Made by a program: the position numbers and the translations under genes. This document shows positions 41,368 to 51,668 of a DNA stretch of 64,000 bases, piece after piece. This DNA is from Buchnera aphidicola (Schlechtendalia chinensis) (GTDB lineage Bacteria; Pseudomonadota; Gammaproteobacteria; Enterobacterales; Enterobacteriaceae): NCBI RefSeq assembly GCF_001648115.1, contig NZ_CP011299.1:434001-498000 (forward strand). The letters are read 5' to 3'. Within the stretch, counting starts at the first letter, position 1; every line of letters begins with the position of its first letter. Below the pieces are notes generated by a model, which made no database searches, was not told the origin of the DNA, and worked only from the letters and a program-made list of their open reading frames with translations.

Positions 41368-43230
41368 TTATTTATTTAACCATGACAAAATTTTTTTCAA
41401 AATTCCATCTGAATCTAATTCATATTTTCTACGAATTTCCGATTGATCGCCATGAGGAACAAATATATCTGGAATTCCAATATTTAAAATAGGAATAGTA
41501 ATTTTATTTTTCATAAAAAACTCATTTACACTGCTTCCAGCACCTCCTGAAACCATTCCTTCTTCTAAAGTTACAAAAAAATGATGATTTTTAGTCAAAC
41601 ATAAGATTAAATTGATATCAAGAGGCTTTACAAAACGCATATCTACTAAAGTAAAATCTAACTTTTTAGCTACTTTTTCGGCAAAAATACATAATGGCCC
41701 AAAATTCAAAATAGCAATTTTTTTTCCAAATCGTTTTATGATGCCTTTACCAATAGGTATAATATTCATTGATTTTAAAGATGTTCCAATTCCCATACCT
41801 CTCGGATATCTAACTACACTTGGACCATTGCGATAACAATATCCGGTATATAACATTTGAAAACACTCATTCTCATCGCTTGGAGTCATGATTACAATAT
41901 TTGGTATGCATCTAAGATAAGTTAGATCAAATACTCCCTGATGCGTTTCACCATCTTGTCCCACTATTCCACCTCTATCAATCGCAAATAAAACTGGTAA
42001 TTTTTGTAATGCTATATCATGTATAACTTGATCATATGCCCTCTGAAGAAAAGTTGAATAAATTGCTAGAACAGGCTTATATCCACTAATTGCTAAACCA
42101 GCAGAAAAAGTTACAGCATGTTGTTCTGCTATTGCAACATCAAAATATTGTTCAGGAAAAAATTTTGAAAAATTAACCATTCCTGAACCTTCTGTCATAG
42201 CAGGCGTAATTCCTATTAACTTTTTATCTTTTTTAGCTATAGTACACAACCAATTTCCAAACACTTCAGAATAAGTAAGAATATCTTTTCTAGTAGAACA
42301 AATTTTTCCAGTATTTATATCAAACTTAGGAACAGAATGCCATTCTGTCGGATTCAACTCAGCAGGAAAATAACCTTTTCCTTTCTTAGTTATTATATGA
42401 AGTACGCTAGTATACTTTTGACTACTTAATCTACTAATAAAATCAATTAATAAAAATATGTCATGACCATCCAAAGGTCCGAAATATTGAAATCCAAAAT
42501 CATTAAAAAAAGTATTATAAAATTTCATATCTCTTAAATACTCTTTTTGATATACTACATCCTTATTTAAAAAATCAGATTTAATACAAAAATTTTTTCT
42601 TTCTTTATATTTTTTTATTAAATTATGATCAATGGAAATTTTTGAAAAACATAAATTTAAAGCACCAACATTCTTAGAAATAGACATACTATTATGATTT
42701 AATATAATTAATAAATGGATATTATGATGTCCAGCATGATTCATAGCTTCAAAAGCCATACCAGAAGTGATTGCTCCATCTCCAATAACACATACAGTTC
42801 GTCTATTTTTGTTTTCTTTGTTTGAAGCGATTGCCATACCTACTCCAGCACTAATGGAAGTAGCAGCATGTCCTCCACCAAAAGCATCGTATTTACTTTC
42901 TTTCCTATAAGGAAAAGGATGTAATTTACTTTTTTTGTTAATATCTTGAATATCACTTCTTCCAGTCAAAATTTTATGAGGATATGTTTGATGACCAACA
43001 TCCCAAATTAAATTGTCGAAAGGAGTATCAAATACATAGTGTAATGCGACTGTTATTTCAATAACACCTAAACTAGAAGATAAGTGTCCACCAGATTTAC
43101 TAACAATATCTATTAAATATTGACGTAACTCATAACATAACTGAGGTAACTTTTCAATAGGTAGCAACTTTAATTTTTTAACTGAACGCGCAAAATGTAA
43201 TATCGGATATTTTTTACGATTAATAATCAT
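41368..43230 (-). CDS. dxs: 1-deoxy-D-xylulose-5-phosphate synthase
   Basis: TPP-dependent first step of the MEP isoprenoid pathway, joining pyruvate and glyceraldehyde 3-phosphate. From ATG 43230 the product is 620 aa and aligns with the E. coli start ([18 protein letters not shown]). It keeps the cofactor motif [34 protein letters not shown], the catalytic-domain [13 protein letters not shown] and [20 protein letters not shown] at 43260 is also open but overlaps the end of ispA and adds unmatched residues. A GAG precedes the chosen start. dxs follows ispA on this strand, reverse of nothing in E. coli order (ispA-dxs kept). Confidence 0.96.
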   Translation of the reverse strand: MIINRKKYPILHFARSVKKLKLLPIEKLPQLCYELRQYLIDIVSKSGGHLSSSLGVIEITVALHYVFDTPFDNLIWDVGHQTYPHKILTGRSDIQDINKKSKLHPFPYRKESKYDAFGGGHAATSISAGVGMAIASNKENKNRRTVCVIGDGAITSGMAFEAMNHAGHHNIHLLIILNHNSMSISKNVGALNLCFSKISIDHNLIKKYKERKNFCIKSDFLNKDVVYQKEYLRDMKFYNTFFNDFGFQYFGPLDGHDIFLLIDFISRLSSQKYTSVLHIITKKGKGYFPAELNPTEWHSVPKFDINTGKICSTRKDILTYSEVFGNWLCTIAKKDKKLIGITPAMTEGSGMVNFSKFFPEQYFDVAIAEQHAVTFSAGLAISGYKPVLAIYSTFLQRAYDQVIHDIALQKLPVLFAIDRGGIVGQDGETHQGVFDLTYLRCIPNIVIMTPSDENECFQMLYTGYCYRNGPSVVRYPRGMGIGTSLKSMNIIPIGKGIIKRFGKKIAILNFGPLCIFAEKVAKKLDFTLVDMRFVKPLDINLILCLTKNHHFFVTLEEGMVSGGAGSSVNEFFMKNKITIPILNIGIPDIFVPHGDQSEIRRKYELDSDGILKKILSWLNK

Positions 43231-43249
43231 TAAAAACTCATTATAACAG

Positions 43250-44149
43250 TTATTTATCAAAAATAATTACGTAATGTGCTAATTCTGCTAATAACTTAAC
43301 ATCTATATATTCATCCGATAACGTTTTTAAACATAGTAATGCATTTTTATAAAGTTCTTCTAACTTTTCTTTGGATTTATGTAAACCTAAAATTAAAGGA
43401 AAAGTGTTTCCTACACAATTCTCACCAGACCGTCGGTAAAAATCTATACGAGTTTTATCATTTTTAAAATCAATAATGTCATCTCTTAATTGCAGGGCAA
43501 AACTAATGTTTTTAGAATATTGTAAAAATGTTGAAAATATTTTGTCATTTTCTTGACAACAAAAAGTTAACATGAATCGCACTGCAACGTCAATTAAGGA
43601 TCCAGTTTTGTACCAATACATTCGTTCTAATTCATTTAATGTAACAGACTTACGTTTAAATTCTAAATCAAAAAATTGACCTGCACACATTCCTAATATT
43701 CCAGAAGAATTTGATAAATTTAAAATCATGTTTACTTTTTTACTATCAGATATTTCTTTTAAATGTAGACGAGCTAAAATATTAAAAGATAAACATTGCA
43801 AAGCATTTCCAGCTAGTATAGCAGTAGATTCTCCAAATTTTTTATAACAAGAAAGCTTATTCCTTCTAAATTCGTCATGATCTAATGCTGGCAAATCATC
43901 ATGTATTAAAGAATACGAGTGCATAAATTCAATAGAAGAAGCAAGATGATCTGTAATGCTTATATGAATTTTAAATATTTCTCCAAGAATATACATTAAT
44001 ACAGGTCTAATTCTTTTTCCTCCTGAAAAGACTCCATATTTTATAGCACCTAACAATAAAGTGTCTTGAAAAGGCAAATTTTCTAAAAAGTTTAATATAA
44101 ATCTATCAATTCTATTTTGTTTATCTTTCAAAAATTCCGAAAAATCCAT
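43250..44149 (-). CDS. ispA: Farnesyl diphosphate synthase
   Basis: Prenyltransferase making geranyl and farnesyl diphosphate. The 299-aa product (E. coli 299) has GGKRIRPVL, the first Asp-rich motif in [19 protein letters not shown] and the second in [10 protein letters not shown], and an Ala-rich AILAGNALQ segment. It lies upstream of dxs with a 19-nt gap, so the two steps of isoprenoid supply are co-transcribed. Products would serve quinone, undecaprenyl and, through CyoE, heme O side chains. Confidence 0.96.
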   Translation of the reverse strand: MDFSEFLKDKQNRIDRFILNFLENLPFQDTLLLGAIKYGVFSGGKRIRPVLMYILGEIFKIHISITDHLASSIEFMHSYSLIHDDLPALDHDEFRRNKLSCYKKFGESTAILAGNALQCLSFNILARLHLKEISDSKKVNMILNLSNSSGILGMCAGQFFDLEFKRKSVTLNELERMYWYKTGSLIDVAVRFMLTFCCQENDKIFSTFLQYSKNISFALQLRDDIIDFKNDKTRIDFYRRSGENCVGNTFPLILGLHKSKEKLEELYKNALLCLKTLSDEYIDVKLLAELAHYVIIFDK

Positions 44150-44404
44150 TTTTAATACCTACGAAATTAACTTCAAACAAATTTAAATAAAATATATATT
44201 AATATACTGCATAATACAACACGTTATAAAAAACATAGCTAAATTAAAATAACATCTCTCTAGAAAATTCTAAAAATGATATTTCAATAGCATTATACCA
44301 TAACCTAGAATATTAATATTATATATATAGTTATTATACTTTTATATATATAAATATTTATGACTATTACATAAAATATCTATACCAACAAAATTTTAAG
44401 AAAA

Positions 44405-45580
44405 CTACATTTTTAAACATAAAAAATTAACAAAAAACCATATACAATTTAAAATTAAAGTAATAAAAAGTAAAAAGTAACTATTAAAATTATTTAAAAA
44501 AAATCCTCCTAAAACACTCCCTATAGAAGAACCTAAAAATTGACTAATAGAATATACTGCCATAGAAGTTCCTTTATAACGTATAGGAGCATTTTCACTC
44601 ACTAAAATTGGAAGTATCATTTCAAAAAAGCTAAAAACTACAAAAAACGTTTGTATTGCAAAAATAAGAAAAAAACTATTTTTTTCAAATAATAACAACA
44701 TACAGTTAGATAACATTAATCCACATATTGATAATAAAATTACTAATTTTTTGTTTTCGTTTTTATTAAAATAACTGCTAATGGGTGATGCAATCACAAA
44801 AGAAATCACAATAGTAATAAAATATACAATCCATGAAATATGACTAAAATATGTATAAAAACGTAATTGTAATGGTATGAAGAAAAAATATAATACTAAT
44901 ATCATATGTAAAAAAAAGATATTTAAATTTAATTGAAACAATTTAAAATTTTTGCATATATATATAAAATTCTTAAATTCGTCCTTCAAATAAAATTTTT
45001 CGGTAAAAGATACAAAAGATGGAATTACAAAAAAAACTATTATAATACATATTATAGATAATAAAATTCCTACAAGAAACAAATATCGAAAACCAAAAAT
45101 TTGAACTATAATTGGACTAATAACCACAGAAATAATGAAACTTATTCCAAAACTAATACCTAATAATCCCATCGCTTTTGTTCTATTTTTTTTTGATATT
45201 ACATCAGACAATAATGCCATACATACCGAAGATATTGCTCCCGATCCTTGTAAACTACGTCCTAATATGATTCCAAAAATAGAATTGCTTAAAAAGCATA
45301 TACAACTTCCTATAAAAAAAAACAATAGTCCTAAAATAATAACAAATTTTCTGCCTATCTTATCTGATAACCATCCATATGGAATTTGAAAAATAGCTTG
45401 AAAAAGTCCATATATTCCAACTGCTACACCTACTAAAAATGTAGTACTATCTTTTAAAAAAATTCCATAAGTACTAAATACAGGCAAAACTATAAACATG
45501 CCAATTACTCGTAAAGAAAAAATAATACATATCCCTATGATTATATTTCGTTCCTTTAAATCAAAATTAAGTATATTCAT
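44405..45580 (-). CDS. yajR: Major facilitator transporter YajR, without the C-terminal YAM domain
   Basis: 391 aa with about 12 membrane segments and MFS motif A-type GWLSDKIGRKFVII; LRVIGMFIVLPV, GIYGLFQAIFQIP, GRSLQGSGAISS, KNRTKAMGLLGISFG, YKGTSMAVYSISQFLG match E. coli YajR closely. E. coli YajR is 454 aa and ends in a soluble ferredoxin-like YAM domain; the frame here stops right after the last helix. The transported substrate is unknown in the family. It neighbours the cyo operon as in E. coli. Confidence 0.92.
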   Translation of the reverse strand: MNILNFDLKERNIIIGICIIFSLRVIGMFIVLPVFSTYGIFLKDSTTFLVGVAVGIYGLFQAIFQIPYGWLSDKIGRKFVIILGLLFFFIGSCICFLSNSIFGIILGRSLQGSGAISSVCMALLSDVISKKNRTKAMGLLGISFGISFIISVVISPIIVQIFGFRYLFLVGILLSIICIIIVFFVIPSFVSFTEKFYLKDEFKNFIYICKNFKLFQLNLNIFFLHMILVLYFFFIPLQLRFYTYFSHISWIVYFITIVISFVIASPISSYFNKNENKKLVILLSICGLMLSNCMLLLFEKNSFFLIFAIQTFFVVFSFFEMILPILVSENAPIRYKGTSMAVYSISQFLGSSIGSVLGGFFLNNFNSYFLLFITLILNCIWFFVNFLCLKM

Positions 45581-45710
45581 AATGAATCATTTTTTTATTG
45601 CAATAAAAGTAATTTTTAATATAATAAATCAAATATTGTAATATTAAAATTTTACTTTTAAAAATTTAAAAATATACAAACTTTATAATATATAAAAGTG
45701 AGAAAATTAT

Positions 45711-46000
45711 ATGAATGACAAAATTTTTAAGAAAAATACAAATTGGAGTGAAAAAATAGCTAAAGAAATCGCAAAAAAAGAATCTATTACTATTACTCGA
45801 GACCATTGGATAGTTATATATACTATTCGAGATTTTTATTTAAAATTCAATTTAACACCATCCATGAGAATTTTAATAAAAATTTTAAAAAAAAAACTGA
45901 AAAAATGACAAGTTGTTATCTATTTAAATTATTTCCTCTCGGTCCAACTCAACAAGCAAGTAAAATAGCAGGAGTTCCACAACCATCAAATTGTCTTTAA
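45711..46000 (+). CDS. tusE: Sulfurtransferase TusE (DsrC family), interrupted at an A10 tract
   Basis: TusE takes sulfur from TusBCD and delivers it to MnmA for 2-thiouridine synthesis. The first frame from ATG 45711 gives WSEKIAKEIAKKESI, DHWIVIYTIRDFYLKFNLTPSMR and ends at TGA 45906-45908, just after ten A residues (45887-45896). The other frame continues CYLFKLFPLGPTQQASKIAGVPQPSNCL to 46000, the conserved TusE C terminus with the catalytic penultimate Cys. Eleven A residues (or eight) join them. Relative to E. coli the first ten or so residues are missing, and an in-frame TGA 10 nt upstream of the ATG rules out a longer start. GTGAGA may be the ribosome-binding site. Confidence 0.88.
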
Positions 46001-46032
46001 AAAATAATATAAAAAATTTTAATAAAACATTT

Positions 46033-46890
46033 TTAATTAATATAATCAAGAGCCATCATGATATTTGTCACAAAAATTAGTAAAATAGAATGATAAAAAA
46101 TATTTTTTGCCCATAAAACATGATCATAATCATTTTTATATTTTTTTTCTGAAAGAAAAATCCATATCATAGATAAAAAAAATATACAAATGAAAAATTT
46201 GTGTCCAACATACTTCATAACTGTTAATAAGCAAGAAAATGTTAAAAACAAAAATATAAATATATTTACATGAATTTTAGTTTCTGAAAATGATCTAAAA
46301 GAAGGGAAAATAGGTATATTAGCTTTCTTATAATCGTTAAAATGCATAATAAAAATCGCATAAGAATGAGGAATTTGCCATACAAAAAAAATCAAAAACA
46401 AATTCAAAACACACAAATCTATATAATTAGTTACAGAACAATAGCCCAAAATAGGAGGAATAGCTCCAGATATGCTTCCAACTAACGTTGAATATATCGA
46501 TTTTCTTTTTAAAAATAAACTATAGCATACCACATATATTATAAAACCCAAAAAAGATAATAACATACACAATACATTTACAAAATATCCATAAATTAAA
46601 AACCCTAATATTCCTAAAAAAATACCGAAAAATATAGATAAATTATAAAAACACGTATTAGTAACCAAAATTCTGTTCTTAGTTCTACTCATGTATTTAT
46701 CTATGTCAGAATCAATAATATTATTAAAAATACAAGAAGATCCAATGACTAACGATACACTAATCATATTTAAAAATAATAATTTATAATTTATACTTCC
46801 TTTTGAAGCTAGCAAAAAACCACCTAAAGAAGATATTAAGTTCCCAAAAATTATTTTTGGTTTTAACAATTCTATAAAAAGTAATATCAT
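46033..46890 (-). CDS. cyoE: Protoheme IX farnesyltransferase (heme O synthase)
   Basis: Converts heme B and farnesyl diphosphate to heme O for cytochrome bo. The 285-aa product (E. coli 296) is polytopic with the prenyltransferase motifs NNIIDSDIDKYMSRTKNR and a second Asp-rich region near HFNDYKKANIPIFPS. YSTLVGSISGAIPPILGY is also conserved. Its ATG overlaps the cyoD stop (ATGA). Last gene of the cyo operon, as in E. coli. Confidence 0.96.
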   Translation of the reverse strand: MILLFIELLKPKIIFGNLISSLGGFLLASKGSINYKLLFLNMISVSLVIGSSCIFNNIIDSDIDKYMSRTKNRILVTNTCFYNLSIFFGIFLGILGFLIYGYFVNVLCMLLSFLGFIIYVVCYSLFLKRKSIYSTLVGSISGAIPPILGYCSVTNYIDLCVLNLFLIFFVWQIPHSYAIFIMHFNDYKKANIPIFPSFRSFSETKIHVNIFIFLFLTFSCLLTVMKYVGHKFFICIFFLSMIWIFLSEKKYKNDYDHVLWAKNIFYHSILLIFVTNIMMALDYIN

Positions 46891-47225
46891 ACTATTTTAA
46901 TATATAAATTATGATTTAAATTTTTCATTACCCAATACGATCCAAAAAAAATAATAATTGATATTAAAAATGTGAATACTATTGATATAATATTCCACTT
47001 GTATTTTTTAGAAAAATTTAAATGTAAAAAATACTTTATATGAATCAAAACTTGAATCATTAAACAAAGTGTTACTAAAAAATATGTCAATTCTTTAAAA
47101 AATATTTGTTTGATAACTAAAAAAAATGGAAGTATAGTTAATATAATTAATGTTAAAAATTTTAGAAACTGAAAAAGATATTTACTTTTTGAATTTAAAA
47201 CTTTTCTTAAACATGAACAAATCAT
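46887..47225 (-). CDS. cyoD: Cytochrome bo quinol oxidase subunit IV
   Basis: Small three-helix subunit of the cytochrome bo oxidase. With ATG 47225 the product is 112 aa (E. coli 109) and its start overlaps the cyoC stop as ATGA, which decides the start. The frame is open further upstream to 47306 but that would overlap cyoC by 85 nt. The C-terminal part, with VQVLVH-like IQVLIHIKYFLHLN and GSYWVMKNLNHNL, matches E. coli CyoD (GSIWIMWNLNYNM). Confidence 0.93.
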   Translation of the reverse strand: MICSCLRKVLNSKSKYLFQFLKFLTLIILTILPFFLVIKQIFFKELTYFLVTLCLMIQVLIHIKYFLHLNFSKKYKWNIISIVFTFLISIIIFFGSYWVMKNLNHNLYIKIV

Positions 47226-47836
47226 TTTACTACTCCAAATAAATAAACTATAGAAAAGATAAAAATCCAAACTATATCTAAAAAATGCCAAAATAAACTT
47301 AAACAAATAATTCTCGTATAAACTTCTAACGTAATACCAAACTTAATTAATTGTTTTATCATAACTAAAATCCACAAAAGTGCTATAATAACATGAGCAC
47401 CATGAGTAACTAACAACATAAAAAAAGCTGATAAAAAACCACTACACGACGGACCATGCCCTTGTTTTACAAGATCATAAAGCTCATAAGTTTCAAATGC
47501 TAAAAATAAAAAACCTAAAATAAAAGTTATACTTAACCAAAATATAATTTTCCCCGTATAATCCTTTTCTGAATTAATAAAAATAAAACTACAAGCAAAA
47601 GAACTAAACAACAAAAAAAAACTCTCTAAAATGATCATAAAAAAATTAAAAATCTCTGGTCCAGATGGACCATAAGCAATATTATCTTTCATAACTATAT
47701 AAACAGAAAACAATGTTATAAAAATTACAAAATCACTCATTAAATATAACCAAAATCCAAAAAATTTATTAGAACTTAAAGCACTAATTTTGAATTTAGT
47801 TGTATCTAATTTTTCATTTATTAAATTACTAACCAT
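47222..47836 (-). CDS. cyoC: Cytochrome bo quinol oxidase subunit III
   Basis: Membrane subunit of the heme-copper oxidase, 204 aa, equal to E. coli CyoC. Conserved blocks are KFFGFWLYLMSDFVIF, AYGPSGPEIF, HGPSCSGFLSAFFMLLVTHGAHV and the terminal LSLFWHFLDIVWIFIFSIVYL. Its ATG overlaps the cyoB stop by one nucleotide (TAATG), indicating translational coupling. Confidence 0.96.
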   Translation of the reverse strand: MVSNLINEKLDTTKFKISALSSNKFFGFWLYLMSDFVIFITLFSVYIVMKDNIAYGPSGPEIFNFFMIILESFFLLFSSFACSFIFINSEKDYTGKIIFWLSITFILGFLFLAFETYELYDLVKQGHGPSCSGFLSAFFMLLVTHGAHVIIALLWILVMIKQLIKFGITLEVYTRIICLSLFWHFLDIVWIFIFSIVYLFGVVK

Positions 47837-49824
47837 TATTTAAGTCCTAATTTTTTAAGATCATTAATACGTTTTTCTTCAATTTTTTTTACGTGTTCTT
47901 TAGAAATTATATAACCATTATCAATATAAAACCCTTTTCTTATTAACAAATATATAATTATTAGAAAAGATACAATACACATCCAAAAAATGTTCCAAAT
48001 TAATGAAAAACTAAAAATTACAGAACACAAACTAATAAAAATCCCTAAACTAGTTTTATTAGGCATATGAATATCAGAATACTCAACATTTTTTAAATTT
48101 ATTTTCCTGCTATCATTTTTAAATTCCCAAAAGCAATCACGAACACATACTTTAGGCATAATAGAAAAATTATATAATGGAGGAGGAGAAGAGGTTGACC
48201 ACTCTAGTGTTCTTCCATTCCATGGATCGCCTGTCATATCTCTACAAATACTTCGATCTCGAATAGACACTAACAATTGAATAATCTGACATAAAATCCC
48301 AATTGAAATTAAAAAAGTACCAAAAGCAGATAAAATCAGCATAGAATGAAATTGATGATCTATATGTTGACTAAGACGACGAGTCATTCCCATGAGACCT
48401 AAAATGTACAACGGCATAAACGCGAAAAGAAATCCAAAAATCCAAAACCAAAACGCACGTTTCCCCCATGATTCAGATAATGTAAACCCAAACATTTTCG
48501 GAAACCAATATGAAATTCCAGAAAAACATCCAAATACCACACCACCAATAATAACATTATGAAAATGCGCTATCAAAAATACACTATTATGTAACACAAA
48601 ATCGACTGCAGGCAAAGAAAGTAAAACACCTGACATTCCACCTATTGAAAAAATAATCAAAAAACCTATGGTCCATAACATTGAAGAATGCATATGAATT
48701 CTTCCATTATACATAGTAAATAACCAATTAAAAATCTTTACACCAGTTGGTATTGCGATAATCATAGTAGCTATTCCAAAAAATGAATTGACATTAGCTC
48801 CCGCACCCATAGTAAAAAAATGATGTAACCAAACTATGAAAGATAAAATAGTAATTGCAATCGTTGCCCAAACTAAAGACACATACCCAAAAATTCTTTT
48901 TCGAGAAAAAGTAGCTACTACTTCAGAAAAAACTCCAAAAACGGGGAGTACTAAAATATAAACTTCCGGATGACCCCAAATCCAAATTAAATTAACATAC
49001 ATCATTACATTACCACCAGAATCATTGGTAAAAAAATGAAATCCAAGATATCTGTCCAAAGTAAGTAATAATAAACTAACAGTTAAAACTGGAAAAGAAG
49101 CAAGTATAAGAACATTTGCGCATAACGAAGTCCATGTAAAAACAGGCATTTTAAACAAAGACATGCCAGATGCTCGCATTTTTAAAATAGTGACTAAAAA
49201 ATTAATAGCTGTTAAAGTCGTTCCTATACCAGACAACTGTATACTCCAAATCCAATAATCAACACCAACTCCAGGACTAAACTCTGTTTCTGATAAAGGT
49301 GGATAGCCCAACCATCCGGTTCGTGCAAATTCTCCAATTCCGAGCGAAAGATTTATTAATACAGCACCACTAACAGTTAACCAAAAACTCAAATTATTAA
49401 GAAATGGAAACGCAATATCACGAGCTCCAATTTGCAATGGTACTACTAAATTCATTAATCCAATAACTAATGGCATAGCTACGAAAAAAATCATAATAAC
49501 ACCATGAGCCGTAAATATCTGGTCATAATGTTGAGATGATAAAAATCCTATTCCTTCTTCTGAAGAAGCTAAAACTTGTTGAGCACGCATCATGATAGCA
49601 TCAACGAAACCACGAAATAGCATTACAAAAGCAAGAAAAATGTACATAATCGCAATTTTTTTATGATCTACAGAACAACACCATTCACTCCATATATAAT
49701 TCCATTTTTTAAAATAAGTAATAATTATCGCTATACAAACAGAGCATACAATAATCATAGAATATGTAATCATTATGATAGGATCATGATATGGAATTGC
49801 ATCTAAATTCAATCTACCGAACAT
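47836..49824 (-). CDS. cyoB: Cytochrome bo quinol oxidase subunit I
   Basis: Catalytic subunit carrying heme b, heme O3 and CuB; it reduces oxygen and pumps protons. From ATG 49824 the product is 662 aa (E. coli 663) starting [13 protein letters not shown]. Metal ligands are visible in [26 protein letters not shown], the His pair of [11 protein letters not shown] and the His pair of [13 protein letters not shown] second ATG at 49848 is open but has no ribosome-binding site, while AAGGA lies 10 nt before ATG 49824. It is a complete proton-pumping type subunit. Confidence 0.97.
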   Translation of the reverse strand: MFGRLNLDAIPYHDPIIMITYSMIIVCSVCIAIIITYFKKWNYIWSEWCCSVDHKKIAIMYIFLAFVMLFRGFVDAIMMRAQQVLASSEEGIGFLSSQHYDQIFTAHGVIMIFFVAMPLVIGLMNLVVPLQIGARDIAFPFLNNLSFWLTVSGAVLINLSLGIGEFARTGWLGYPPLSETEFSPGVGVDYWIWSIQLSGIGTTLTAINFLVTILKMRASGMSLFKMPVFTWTSLCANVLILASFPVLTVSLLLLTLDRYLGFHFFTNDSGGNVMMYVNLIWIWGHPEVYILVLPVFGVFSEVVATFSRKRIFGYVSLVWATIAITILSFIVWLHHFFTMGAGANVNSFFGIATMIIAIPTGVKIFNWLFTMYNGRIHMHSSMLWTIGFLIIFSIGGMSGVLLSLPAVDFVLHNSVFLIAHFHNVIIGGVVFGCFSGISYWFPKMFGFTLSESWGKRAFWFWIFGFLFAFMPLYILGLMGMTRRLSQHIDHQFHSMLILSAFGTFLISIGILCQIIQLLVSIRDRSICRDMTGDPWNGRTLEWSTSSPPPLYNFSIMPKVCVRDCFWEFKNDSRKINLKNVEYSDIHMPNKTSLGIFISLCSVIFSFSLIWNIFWMCIVSFLIIIYLLIRKGFYIDNGYIISKEHVKKIEEKRINDLKKLGLK

Positions 49825-49877
49825 AGTATATGAATCCTTACGTTTCATTTAAAATGACATTTTTTTAAAAAACAAAA

Positions 49878-50738
49878 CTATTTTTTTATATCTTGACTTT
49901 TCTTAACAATTATGTTAAACAAGTTTTTTTCCACATTTTTATAATATTTAATCGTTTCATTTTCACTTGGATATGCTATTTTTCTAAAACCTAATAAAAA
50001 ATCTAATCTATCTGAAGAATTTTTAACTTTTTGTATCCACTTTTTAAAGAAAAAATAGTTTTTAGTTATTATTACTCTGAACTTCATATTTGAAAATCCA
50101 ACTCCACTATAATTAGAAGATATACCTTTATAAATTCCAGATTCATTAGCAATTAAATTTAGTTTAGTTTTCATTCCTGCCATAGTATATATTTGACTTC
50201 CAAGAGAAGGAATAAAAAATGAATTCATTACAGAATTAGAAGTTAACTCAAATATTATTGGAGTATTAACAGGAAATACTAATTCATTAATAGTAGCAAC
50301 ATTCTCATTTGGATAAATAAATAACCATTTCCAATCTAAAGATACTACGTATATTTTAATCGGTCTAACATTAGAAATAATTAGTTTCTTTGGATCTAAA
50401 TCATGTGATGATTTCCACGATAAAATTGAAAGAAAACAAATAATTAAAATTGGAAAACCCCAAACTAACAATTCAATCATATGAGAATTTGACCAATTTG
50501 GCTTATAATTAGCATTACTATTATTCTCTCTAAATTTTATCAAAAAAAATAATGTCATAAAAAATACTGGAATGATAATACATAACATTGACAAAAAAGC
50601 TGTTAATATTAAAGATCGTTGTTCTACAGCAATGTAACCTTTTGGATTTAAAACCCCATTACTACATCCGTATAAAGTAAAAATAAAACTTGTCAAAAAA
50701 AAATTTAAAATGCATGTACGACATTTTAAAAATTTCAT
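49878..50738 (-). CDS. cyoA: Cytochrome bo quinol oxidase subunit II (lipoprotein)
   Basis: Subunit II of cytochrome bo, 286 aa (E. coli 315, so shorter at the C terminus). Residues 1-24 form a signal with lipobox LYGC and Cys25 as the lipid-modified residue; two membrane segments follow and then the periplasmic cupredoxin domain (DWKWLFIYPNENVATINE, VMNSFFIPSLGSQIYTMAGM). CuA ligands are lacking, as normal in quinol oxidases. GAGG before ATG 50738 is a good ribosome-binding site. First gene of the operon cyoABCDE. Confidence 0.96.
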   Translation of the reverse strand: MKFLKCRTCILNFFLTSFIFTLYGCSNGVLNPKGYIAVEQRSLILTAFLSMLCIIIPVFFMTLFFLIKFRENNSNANYKPNWSNSHMIELLVWGFPILIICFLSILSWKSSHDLDPKKLIISNVRPIKIYVVSLDWKWLFIYPNENVATINELVFPVNTPIIFELTSNSVMNSFFIPSLGSQIYTMAGMKTKLNLIANESGIYKGISSNYSGVGFSNMKFRVIITKNYFFFKKWIQKVKNSSDRLDFLLGFRKIAYPSENETIKYYKNVEKNLFNIIVKKSQDIKK

Positions 50739-51104
50739 TCATAACCTCAATGTTTGTGCTTAAAAAATTATATTGTTTTAAAATTCTTAAATTAAAAATT
50801 TTTCCTATATAAAATGATTATTTTAATAAAAATCTTTAAATATAGACATGTAATTAATAATAGATTATATTTGCACCAACTAAATTTTCATTGAAAACTC
50901 CATCATTATAGAAATGTTTACTTAATTTTAAAAATTATAAAATAAATATTTTTAATTTTTACAATAACTCTAAAATTTAGTAAAAATTAATTATATTTAA
51001 AATTTTAAAATAAATGATGGAAATAAACTACCCAATATTTTAAAAATAATTAAATAAATAATTTCAATATAAAAAATTGATTATCACTAACTAAAAATAT
51101 AAAA
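50739..51104. other. 366-bp divergent spacer between cyoA and bolA
   Basis: AT-rich with no open frame of note. It must contain the cyo operon promoter on the minus strand and the bolA promoter on the plus strand; no unambiguous hexamers stand out. In E. coli ampG lies between cyoA and bolA; I see no trace of it. Confidence 0.55.
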
Positions 51105-51404
51105 ATGATTATAAAAAAAATAAAAGATATATTAACATCGGTACTTAATGTACAAATTATTAAAGTATTTAATCAAAGCAAAAAACATAAATTGTCTTCT
51201 AACTATTCACATATCAAAATTGTCGTAGTAAGTGATGACTTTGTTAATTATAATTTATTAAAAAGACATAAAAAAATATACCACTTGTTGTCTGAATGCA
51301 TTACTCAATATAAAATTCATGGGATAGCATTGCATACATATACAATATATGAATGGAAAAGTAAAATAAACAAAAATTTATTTTCTCCTAAATGCATAAA
51401 ATAA
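51105..51404 (+). CDS. bolA: BolA-like protein
   Basis: 99 aa (E. coli BolA 105) with the KH-like fold landmarks HIKIVVVSDDFVNYNLLKRHKKIY and the C-terminal HGIALHTYTIYEW, matching E. coli RHRMIY and HALALHTYTIKEW. BolA proteins bind glutaredoxin-linked Fe-S clusters and, in E. coli, also affect transcription and cell shape. Which role remains in this organism is unclear. It precedes tig as in E. coli. Confidence 0.93.
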   Translation: MIIKKIKDILTSVLNVQIIKVFNQSKKHKLSSNYSHIKIVVVSDDFVNYNLLKRHKKIYHLLSECITQYKIHGIALHTYTIYEWKSKINKNLFSPKCIK

Positions 51405-51668
51405 TATATATTATATAAAAATAGTAAATAAAATTTAAAAGAAGAAATCTAATATAATTAAACTTATTTTAAAAGAAACGTTTATAAATAAAAAATATAA
51501 AACTATTATATTTAAAACGATTATCTATCAAACATTTTATTTGTATAAAATACTTTTAATAAAAATATAAAATTCAAAATTGTTAAAAATCGCAAAACAA
51601 ACTACATTTTAAAATATTTTGTAAATGAAAATTACAACATTATTTAAAAATATTTTTAAGGAAATACG

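Noticed and set aside
43231..43260. TTG start of dxs at 43260
   Set aside because: Overlaps the end of ispA and adds ten residues not found in Dxs; ATG 43230 aligns with the family.
47226..47306. Long version of cyoD
   Set aside because: Would overlap cyoC by 85 nt; ATG 47225 overlaps the cyoC stop in the usual ATGA manner and gives the family length.
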